A stretch of 57,497 nt of DNA from Chloroflexota bacterium (GTDB lineage: Bacteria; Chloroflexota; Limnocylindria; Limnocylindrales; CSP1-4): positions 1 to 57,497 of the forward strand of contig PMYK01000049.1 of NCBI GenBank assembly GCA_003171255.1, written 5' to 3'. Under the pieces are notes generated by a model. It worked only from the letters and a program-made list of their open reading frames with translations. It did not search any database and was not told the DNA's origin. Shown here piece after piece: positions 50,384 through 57,497 of the stretch. The position numbers were made by a program, and so were the translations under genes. Every line of letters starts with the position of its first letter. The first letter of the stretch is position 1.

Positions 50384-51804
50384 GAGGCGCCGCCCTTCGT
50401 CCAGGCCGACTCCGATACGGGGTCGGGCGAGGCGTCCGACCGACCGCCGGCCTGCGGGAGCACCGCAGCGATGTCGTGGCGGCGCTGCATCCCCCGCCAG
50501 GCAATCGCGTCGGCGGCGCATTCGGCGTTCGCACGCGCTGCGTCGATCGAACTGCCCAGGCCGACGACGGACAGAACGCGGCCGCCGGCGGTGCGGAACT
50601 GGCCGTCCGGCCCGCGGACCGTGCCAGCATGAAAGACCGTGGCGCCGGATGCGGCGGCCTCCGCGAGCCCCGAGATGACGTCGCCCTTGCGCGGCGTCTC
50701 CGGGTAATCGGCCGCGGCCAGGACCACGGCAACCGCCGCGTCGCCGGTCGTCGGCAGCATCCGTCCGTTCAGCTGCAGCGCGGCGGCGGCCCCGGCCAGG
50801 TCGCCCTGAGCGGCACCGTAGAGCAGCGGCCCGAGCGGCACGGCCAGGCGTGGCAGGAGGGCCTGAGTCTCGGGATCGCCGAATCGCGCGTTGCATTCCA
50901 GGAGAACCGGCCCCTCCGGCGTGAGCATCAGCCCGGCGTAGAGCGCGCCACGGAACGGCGTGCCGCGGCTGGCAAGCTCGGCCAGGATCGGGACGTGGAT
51001 CACGTCGACGAGCGTGGCGCAGAGGCTCTCGGGCAGGTCGGGCACGGGGCTGTAGGCGCCCATGCCGCCCGTGTTCGGGCCGTCGTCATTATCCCGAAGC
51101 CTCTTGTGATCTCGGGCAGGTGGCAGGGCGATCGCGCCGTGGTCGTCGCACAGGGCAATCAGGCTTGCCTCGACGCCCATCAGGCGTTCTTCGACCACCA
51201 CGAACGGTCCGGCCGCCCCGGCCCCGCCCGCCAGGACCCTCAGGGCGCTCTCGGCGGTGGCGTAGTCGTCGCAGACGGTGACGCCCTTGCCGGCCATCAG
51301 ACCGTCGGCTTTGACGACCACACCGCACGACCCCGGAGCATCGGCCAGTTCACGGGCAAGGCTCAGGGCGGGGTCCAGCGCCGAGAATGCCTCGCCACGA
51401 GCGATCCTGACACCGGCCGATTCGGCGACGTCGCGGCAGAAGGCCTTGCTCGACTCGATCCGAGCCGCAGCCTTGGTCGGCCCGAATGCCGGCACGCCGG
51501 CGTCCATGAGCGCATCGACAACGCCGGCGGCGAGCACCGACTCCGGACCAACCACGACCAGATCGACGTTCTCCCGAGTGGCGAGCTCGACGACCGCGGC
51601 CGCGTCCAGGGCCGAGACGTTCGGGAAGCAGCAGGCCTTCGGCTCGTCGCCGATGGCGTCGCTGCCGGGGGCCACGAAGACGGTCTCGACTGCGGCCTCG
51701 CGGGCCAGACTCCAGACCAGGGCGTGCTCGCGGGCGCCGCCGCCCAGCACCAGAATGCGGGCCGGGCCGCTTGGCTCAGGGCTCGACGCGGCGCCGGGGT
51801 TCAT
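50380..51804 (-). CDS. purD: phosphoribosylamine-glycine ligase
   Basis: ILVLGGGAREHALVWSLAREAAVETVFVAPGSDA...VVVKADGLMAGKGVTVCDDYATAESAL...DHKRLRDNDDGPNTGGMGAYSPVPDL...LLECNARFGDPETQALLPRL. Confidence 0.96.
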   Translation of the reverse strand: MNPGAASSPEPSGPARILVLGGGAREHALVWSLAREAAVETVFVAPGSDAIGDEPKACCFPNVSALDAAAVVELATRENVDLVVVGPESVLAAGVVDALMDAGVPAFGPTKAAARIESSKAFCRDVAESAGVRIARGEAFSALDPALSLARELADAPGSCGVVVKADGLMAGKGVTVCDDYATAESALRVLAGGAGAAGPFVVVEERLMGVEASLIALCDDHGAIALPPARDHKRLRDNDDGPNTGGMGAYSPVPDLPESLCATLVDVIHVPILAELASRGTPFRGALYAGLMLTPEGPVLLECNARFGDPETQALLPRLAVPLGPLLYGAAQGDLAGAAAALQLNGRMLPTTGDAAVAVVLAAADYPETPRKGDVISGLAEAAASGATVFHAGTVRGPDGQFRTAGGRVLSVVGLGSSIDAARANAECAADAIAWRGMQRRHDIAAVLPQAGGRSDASPDPVSESAWTKGGAS

Positions 51805-53132
51805 CAGTCGACTGCCGGCGACGGCGCCGGCGAAACCGGCCGGGGCCGCTGCGGCCGCGCCATGCGCTCGATCGTCTGGTGCCGTTCCGGCCCCACCGAC
51901 ACGAAGCAGATCGGGGCGCCGGACAGCCGCTCCACCGCATCCACGTAGAGGCGGGCGTTCTCGGGCAGCTCGCTCATCGAGCGGCAGTCGTGGATCGGCT
52001 CGGCCCAGCCGGGGAAGCGCTCGTAGATCGGCGTCGCCCGAGCCAGGACGTCGGCGTCCGACGGCCACCAGTCGACGCGTTTGCCGTCGACCTCGTAGGC
52101 CATGCAGATCAAGACCTCGTCCAGACCCGACAGGATGTCGATCTTGTTGAGCATGATCGAGCTGACGCTGTTGACGGCGGCGGCATAGCGCAGCGGCACG
52201 GCATCGAACCAGCCGACCCGGCGGCGCCGCCCGGTCGTTGTCCCGAACTCGCGGCCGCGATCGATGATCCCCTCGCCGATCTCCTCGGTCAGCTCGGTCG
52301 GGAACGGCCCGGCGCCGACGCGCGTGGCGTAGGCCTTCATGACCCCTATCACCTCGTCGACCTGGAGCGGCCCGATGCCGCCGCCCGTGCAGGCGCCGCC
52401 GGCGATCGGGTTCGATGAGGTCACGAACGGATAGCTGCCGTGGTCCAGGTCCAGCAGCGCCCCCTGCGCGCCCTCGAACAGGATGTGCTCGCCCCGGGCG
52501 AGGGCCTCCTGAACGAGCTTCGTGGTGTCGGCCAGATGCGGCTTGAGGCGGCGACCCCACTCGGTGGCCAGCGCGACCAGCTCGTCGAGGTCGAAGCCGT
52601 CGACGCGATGCTGGCGCTGGAGCGTGGCGTTCTTCTCGGGCAGGATGCGGGCGAGCTTGCTGCGCAGCGCCGGGCCGTCGAGCAGATCCTCCATCCGGAT
52701 GCCGATGCGCCAGGCCCGGTCGGCGTAGGCGGGGCCGATGCCGCGCCGCGTGGTCCCCACCGCGGCCTTGGCCAGCCTCGCCTCCATCGCGCCGTCGAGG
52801 GCGATGTGGTACGGCATGATCACGTGAGCGTGCTTGCTGACGCGAACCCGATCCACTTCGATGCCACGGCTGGCGAGCATGTCCAGCTCGGCGATCAGCG
52901 TCGCCGGGTTGACCACGACGCCGTTGCCGATGATCGGCGCGATGTGCGGATACAGCACTCCCGAGGGCACGAGGTGGAGCTTGAAGACCTCTTCGCCGAG
53001 CATGATCGTGTGGCCGGCGTTGTCACCACCCTGGTAGCGGATGACGGCCGTGACGTTCTCGGCCAGCGCGTCGGTGGTCTTGCCTTTGCCTTCGTCGCCC
53101 CACTGCAGGCCGACGATCACGGTGGCGGGCAT
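51804..53132 (-). CDS. purA: adenylosuccinate synthetase
   Basis: VIVGLQWGDEGKGKTTDALAENVTAVIRYQGGDNAGHTI...GTTRRGIGPAYADR...FEGAQGALLDLDHGSYPFVTSSNPIAGGACTGGGIGP. Confidence 0.97.
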   Translation of the reverse strand: MPATVIVGLQWGDEGKGKTTDALAENVTAVIRYQGGDNAGHTIMLGEEVFKLHLVPSGVLYPHIAPIIGNGVVVNPATLIAELDMLASRGIEVDRVRVSKHAHVIMPYHIALDGAMEARLAKAAVGTTRRGIGPAYADRAWRIGIRMEDLLDGPALRSKLARILPEKNATLQRQHRVDGFDLDELVALATEWGRRLKPHLADTTKLVQEALARGEHILFEGAQGALLDLDHGSYPFVTSSNPIAGGACTGGGIGPLQVDEVIGVMKAYATRVGAGPFPTELTEEIGEGIIDRGREFGTTTGRRRRVGWFDAVPLRYAAAVNSVSSIMLNKIDILSGLDEVLICMAYEVDGKRVDWWPSDADVLARATPIYERFPGWAEPIHDCRSMSELPENARLYVDAVERLSGAPICFVSVGPERHQTIERMARPQRPRPVSPAPSPAVD

Positions 53133-53380
53133 CTACTACTCCCCTTGGTGCTCGCCCCGGCGGTCGTCCTCGACGGAACCCCGGGAAACTAAAAAGCCCT
53201 CGGCCGGCTGGCCGGGGACCTGGGTAGACTGCCCCTCCGTCGGAGCCGCGACTCCTGATGGAGCGAAGGTGGTGGTCCGTCTCACGGGGCGAACTGCACG
53301 CCTTCCTGGGGCAACGTGGCCTCCTTGGCGATGTTGTCTCTGGAACCCGAGGGCGGGGCCCCGGGCAGGCGGAAGTATAG
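53133..53380 (-). promoter_or_regulatory. candidate purA-operon leader/attenuator (TATACT -10-like box, hairpins, intrinsic terminator)
   Basis: Minus strand: TATACT at 53379-53374; imperfect hairpin CAACATCGCC-AAGGA-GGCCACGTTG; terminator at 53217-53191; CGACGGA (53242-53236) complementary to TCCGTCG (53177-53171) across the terminator. Confidence 0.5.
53191..53217 (-). terminator. intrinsic terminator inside the purA leader
   Basis: Minus strand CCCCGGCC-AGCC-GGCCGAGGG-CTTTTTAG: GC stem with one bulge followed by five T residues, about 60 nt before the purA ATG. Confidence 0.7.
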
Positions 53381-53493
53381 CAGGCGCGAAGGCCGCCCAG
53401 CCGCCTCGGACCGAGCCATTGCCCACGAGGCAGCCTGATCCGCAGTGCCGGCTCAAACGCACTACAGGCAGTCGACCACGAGGGCGGCCGACA

Positions 53494-55119
53494 ATGAACG
53501 ACTGGTCGCCGAGTCCAGAGACTCAGGAAGGGAAACGATTGAGCTCGAAGGCGGTTGCTCGGCTGGCAGTGTTGACGTCGGTGGTCGCGCTCTCGATCGG
53601 CGCTTGCGGCACGGTCTCGCCGACAGCCACCCCGTCGGTCGCGCCGACAGTTTCGTCGGCCTCTCCCGCGGCGGCTCCGACCGCGACCCCGACGGCGGGC
53701 CCCTGTGTCGCCCCGACCTTCGGACCGAACGACACGCCGCGCGGCAAGTCCGGTCAGATCATCAATATCGGCGGCCCGCCCCACACCATCGTCCGCTGGT
53801 ACGTCGGCCTCGGTCCGGGCGAAGACCCGGCACAAATCGCGCTGCAGCAGACCGTCGTCAACGACTTCAACGTTCTGCAGGACAAGCGAACCGACGGCGT
53901 CGAACCGATCCTTCTTTCGCTCGAGATCGTCCAGAACGATCAAGCCGTCGACATCCTCAAGGCCGAGATCGCGTCGTGCAATGCGCCTGACTTGATTGGC
54001 CCCGTGGACATCAAGGGTCGGGCCAGCCTTCCCGGCGAATTCCTGGACATGACCCAGCTGATCGCGAGGGCCGGTTATGACATGACGCGGTACCCGCCCG
54101 CCCTCGTCAACACCATGAAGGACGGCCTGACTGGCGCCCTGCTCGGTCTTCCATACGCCGTGTACCCGTCCTACATCTTCTACAACCGTGACATCTTCGA
54201 CGCGGCCGGCTTGAAGTACCCCCCGCAGAAGGTCGGCGACGACTACGAGATGCCCGGCGGCGCCAGGGTCCCTTGGAACTGGGGCACCGTCCGCAACATC
54301 GCGATGAAGCTATCGCTCGACACGCACGGCCGGAACGCCACCCAGGCCGGCTTCGATCCGACTAGTCAGACGCAGTTCGGCTTCGAGTTCCAGTGGACCG
54401 AAGGCCGCCGCCTCGCCTCGGCCTTCGGCAGCGGTTCGTTCGTTGCTGCGGACAAGAAGACCGCTCAGTTCCCGGATGACTGGAAGACCGCTTGGACCTG
54501 GTACTACAACGGCATCTGGCGCGATCACTTCATCGCCAACGACGCCCAGCGCAACTCGGACCTCCTCGCAAAGGGCAACGTGCTCTCCTCCGGCCATGCT
54601 GCGATGGGCCACATGTTTCAGTGGTACATCTGCTGCATGTCGGCCGGCGGCATGGCGCCGGGCGCATTCAAGCGATGGGACATAGCCGTCATGCCCGCCA
54701 ATGGCGCGGGCATAGTCACCGCCCCGACCGACGTCGACACCTTCGTCATCGACAGGAACACGCTGGCCGCCCCGCAGGCGTTCGAGGCAATGGCCTACCT
54801 CATGAGCCGCATGGATCTCCTGGCCATATACGGTGGAACCCCGGCGACCGGCGACCGACTCCGGTTCTACCGCGACAACGTGGATCCGCCGCTCGCCAAA
54901 GAGTTCCCCGGCAACGTGGTCGACTGGCAGGTCGCGCTCGACATGGAAGGCTACGCGGAGAGCCCGAACAACCAGGCCTCGCTGCCGAACGACGCAAAGG
55001 CCACGGCCGACGCCGACAAGATCTTCTCGACGCTCGCCAAGACTCCAGGACTGGACGTGGACCAGATCTTCACTGACGTGACGACGGCTCTGCAGGCCGA
55101 CTTCGACGCGGCCACCTGA
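53494..55119 (+). CDS. extracellular solute-binding lipoprotein (ABC sugar-type)
   Basis: LTSVVALSIGACGTVSPTATPSVAP lipobox plus linker; GLPYAVYPSYIFYNRDIFDAAGLKYPPQ...WTWYYNGIWRDHF...KRWDIAVMPA...DVDTFVIDRNTLAAPQAFEAMAYLM. Confidence 0.85.
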   Translation: MNDWSPSPETQEGKRLSSKAVARLAVLTSVVALSIGACGTVSPTATPSVAPTVSSASPAAAPTATPTAGPCVAPTFGPNDTPRGKSGQIINIGGPPHTIVRWYVGLGPGEDPAQIALQQTVVNDFNVLQDKRTDGVEPILLSLEIVQNDQAVDILKAEIASCNAPDLIGPVDIKGRASLPGEFLDMTQLIARAGYDMTRYPPALVNTMKDGLTGALLGLPYAVYPSYIFYNRDIFDAAGLKYPPQKVGDDYEMPGGARVPWNWGTVRNIAMKLSLDTHGRNATQAGFDPTSQTQFGFEFQWTEGRRLASAFGSGSFVAADKKTAQFPDDWKTAWTWYYNGIWRDHFIANDAQRNSDLLAKGNVLSSGHAAMGHMFQWYICCMSAGGMAPGAFKRWDIAVMPANGAGIVTAPTDVDTFVIDRNTLAAPQAFEAMAYLMSRMDLLAIYGGTPATGDRLRFYRDNVDPPLAKEFPGNVVDWQVALDMEGYAESPNNQASLPNDAKATADADKIFSTLAKTPGLDVDQIFTDVTTALQADFDAAT

Positions 55120-55129
55120 CCGAGGCGCC

Positions 55130-55918
55130 CTACTCCTCGGCCGACGCCGCGACCACGGCGGCCGGCATCGCCGCAAGCGCCGCTTGCACGGCCTCGGGGC
55201 CGCGAGCCCGCCACTCCGTCCCGATCGCCGCCGTAGCCGTCGCCCCAACCCGACATGCTCCGGCCGCTAGCATCGCCAGCAGCGCGTCCAGCGTGCGGAC
55301 GCCGCCGGCCGCCTTGACGCCGACGGCGTTGCCGACGATCCGTCGCATCAGGGTGATCTCGCCAACCTCGGCGCCGCGCGGCGAGTAGCCGGTCCCGTTC
55401 TTGACGAAGGAGGCGCGCGACTCGACCGCCACGCGGCAACCAGCCTCGACCTGCTCGGGCGTCAGATACGCCGTCTCCAGGATCACCTTGACCGGCGTCG
55501 GGACAACGGCATAGATGAGGCTGGCCAGCTCGTCGCGGACGTACCCAAGGTCCCCGGATCTCAGGGCGCCGATGTTGACCACGACGTCGAGCTCCACCGC
55601 GCCTTGATCGACCGCAACGAGCGCCTCGCGCTCCTTGATCTGCGACACGTGGGCGCCGTGCGGGAAGCCCACGACAGTCGTAGGCCCAACAACGCTCCGG
55701 CGCAGCCGGTTGACGACGAGCTGCAGATCGGCGGGCCGGCAGCAGACGGTTGCCGTCTCCCATTCGATCGCCAGGTCGCAGCCGGCCTCGATGTCGGCTC
55801 GAGTCAGCTCCGGCCTCAGCAGCGAGTGGTCGATGCAGGCCATGAGGGCCTTCTCGTCGAGCGAGGCCAGATCCAGCGGCGCGCGATTCGCGAGCCGCGC
55901 CTTGAGAGGCTGTCTCAA
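55130..55918 (-). CDS. deoC: deoxyribose-phosphate aldolase
   Basis: IDHSLLRPELTRADIEAGCDLAIEWETATVCCRP...VVGFPHGAHVSQIKEREA...ELDVVVNIGALRSGD...VKVILETAYLTPEQ...FVKNGTGYSPRGAEVGEITLMRRIVG...VKAAGGVRTLDALLAMLAAGACRVGAT. Confidence 0.95.
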   Translation of the reverse strand: MRQPLKARLANRAPLDLASLDEKALMACIDHSLLRPELTRADIEAGCDLAIEWETATVCCRPADLQLVVNRLRRSVVGPTTVVGFPHGAHVSQIKEREALVAVDQGAVELDVVVNIGALRSGDLGYVRDELASLIYAVVPTPVKVILETAYLTPEQVEAGCRVAVESRASFVKNGTGYSPRGAEVGEITLMRRIVGNAVGVKAAGGVRTLDALLAMLAAGACRVGATATAAIGTEWRARGPEAVQAALAAMPAAVVAASAEE

Positions 55919-55927
55919 TGGTTTCTC

Positions 55928-57052
55928 CTATGAACCAGATGCGACGACAGCCAGAACGTGGCTGCCGCCGGCGTCGATCGCGATCACGTGCGACAACCCT
56001 GATGGCACGGTCGCCTGACCCGATTCGTTGCCGCCCCAGGCCGCGACGGTCCCGTTCGAGGTGATCGCGACGCTGACGTTGCCGCCGGCCGCGACGACGG
56101 TCGCCTTCAGGTCGGCGGGTGTGGTGATCTGGCCGACGTCGCCGGCGCCCCAGCCCACGACCGTTCCGTCGGACTTGACGGCCAGGCTGTGGTAGTAGCC
56201 GGCGGAGATGGCTGTGACTCCGCTGAGGCCGGCCGGGACCCTGGTCACGCCGGTGCCGGCGTCGGTCGGGTTCTTGTCGCCCCAGGCCACCACGGTTCCA
56301 TCCTTCAGCAGAGCCAGGCTGAAGTCATAGCCGGCCGAAACATGGGCGACGTTCTTGAGTCCGGCCGGAACGTCCGTCTGACCGTTGTCGTCGGCGCCCC
56401 AGGCGACGACGGTTCCGTCGGACACGAGCGCAAGCGCGTGAACGCCCGCAGCCGATATCTCGACGACGTTCTTGAGGCTCGAAGGCGGGGTCGTCTGGCC
56501 ATAGGTGTTGTCTCCCCAGCCGATCACCGTCCCGTCCGCCTTGAGGGCGATGGCGAAGGTGCTGCCCGCCGAGATCGCTTTGACTTTCGTAGCGCCGGCG
56601 GGGACCTGCGTCTCGCCGATATCGTTCGCGCCCCAGGCCACGATCGTCCCGTCCGACTTGAGGGCGAGGCTGAACTCGTCGCCCGCGGCCACTGCCACGA
56701 CGCCGGACAAACCAGCGGGTACGGTCGCCTGGCCCGAGCCGTTTTCGCCCCAGGCAACGACCGTGCCGCTCTGACCGGCTCGTATCGTCGCCGGGGCGCC
56801 GGCCGTCGCCGTGGCGGTCGCACCCGCGGGAGCGGACGCGGCGCCGGATGCCGGGACCGTGGCCGCAGCGGACGCGCCGGCCGTGCAAGCGCAGGATGGG
56901 ATCGAGGTGAAGCTCGGTGCCTGGGCCGCCGACGCCCCCGCCGATTGCGTCGAGGTGGCGGTCGAGCCGCCGCAGGCGGCCGCAACCGCGAGCATTATCG
57001 CGATCCCGAGGAGGCGACCGATCCGAGATATCGCTTGACGCCTCGCAGCCAT
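55928..57052 (-). CDS. RCC1-repeat (beta-propeller) lipoprotein
   Basis: Lipobox LAVAAACGGS; repeated DGT(I/V)VAWGxNxxGQxxVPAGLxxVxAIxAGxxFSLALKS units. Confidence 0.88.
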   Translation of the reverse strand: MAARRQAISRIGRLLGIAIMLAVAAACGGSTATSTQSAGASAAQAPSFTSIPSCACTAGASAAATVPASGAASAPAGATATATAGAPATIRAGQSGTVVAWGENGSGQATVPAGLSGVVAVAAGDEFSLALKSDGTIVAWGANDIGETQVPAGATKVKAISAGSTFAIALKADGTVIGWGDNTYGQTTPPSSLKNVVEISAAGVHALALVSDGTVVAWGADDNGQTDVPAGLKNVAHVSAGYDFSLALLKDGTVVAWGDKNPTDAGTGVTRVPAGLSGVTAISAGYYHSLAVKSDGTVVGWGAGDVGQITTPADLKATVVAAGGNVSVAITSNGTVAAWGGNESGQATVPSGLSHVIAIDAGGSHVLAVVASGS

Positions 57053-57312
57053 TTCGACTCCTCCCTGCAAGCGTGTCCCGCGTCGTGTTCCGCGGACGCG
57101 TAGTTGCGGTCGGGCCAGCATACCGCTGTCACCCTCACCTGGCGCTTTCGCGGGCGCCGGCTGAGTGGCAGGCGTCGCCGCGCGCTCGTCCTGGCCCGGC
57201 TCGCCGATAAGCGGCAGATGAGCCGCAGCCAAGCGGCACCCGATAGGGTTCTTTCACCCGCCGCCATGCAGGGCGCCGTGATAGAGCGGCGCCGGAAGAG
57301 GAGATTGGGACC

Positions 57313-57497
57313 GTGAACAAGGTCCTTCTGACCGGCCGTCTGACTCGCGATCCGGAGCTGCGATCGCTGGCCAGCGGATCGAGTGTCGCCACCTTCGCGG
57401 TGGCCACCAACGAGTTCCGCGGCAATGGCAAGGAGCACGCCGAATACCACAACGTCGTCGTCTGGGATCGTCTGGCCCAGGTGTGCGGCCAGTACCT
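57313..57497 (+). CDS. ssb: single-stranded DNA-binding protein (partial, 3' truncated by window)
   Basis: GTG start at 57313: [61 protein letters not shown]...; not in the ORF track. Confidence 0.92.
   Translation, partial: MNKVLLTGRLTRDPELRSLASGSSVATFAVATNEFRGNGKEHAEYHNVVVWDRLAQVCGQY

Noticed and set aside
49052-50896. Possible N-terminal extension of purB (614 aa)
   Set aside because: The extension is out-of-frame purD sequence; GTG at 50383 overlapping the purD stop is the natural start. The same logic applies to 50380..52560 (purD) and 43202..45073 (purF).

Overview
High-GC, gene-dense bacterial chromosome segment. Gene content and style (groES/groEL behind a perfect CIRCE, gatCAB, LppX-like lipoproteins, GTG/TTG starts, many overlapping stop/start codons) suggest a Chloroflexota-like or other Terrabacteria genome; this taxonomic guess is inference. 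I found no mobile element, CRISPR array, rRNA or convincing tRNA. Housekeeping content: dnaE, gatC-gatA-aminotransferase-gatB, ligA, a pcrA/uvrD helicase, groES-groEL, metG, tatD, deoC, the start of ssb, and a 13.4-kb purine operon read right to left (purA-D-B-C-S-Q-L-F-M-purNH). Points most worth a second look: (1) an LCP (LytR-CpsA-Psr) protein fused in frame to a glycine-rich/Ig-like surface region running off the left edge; (2) a peptidase-S51-like domain fused to the C-terminal region of cysteinyl-tRNA synthetase; (3) a single-ORF PurN-PurH fusion at the end of a fully overlapping purine operon; (4) a purA 5' leader with an intrinsic terminator, competing complementary segments and a possible upstream ORF, which could attenuate the whole operon; (5) an orphan two-gene membrane locus at 37.5-39.6 kb; (6) a protein with three tandem DinB-like domains, each keeping its His motifs; (7) a GH130 / six-hairpin / GT4 glycan cluster; (8) a 50-aa Flp-pilin-like ORF absent from the supplied ORF track.
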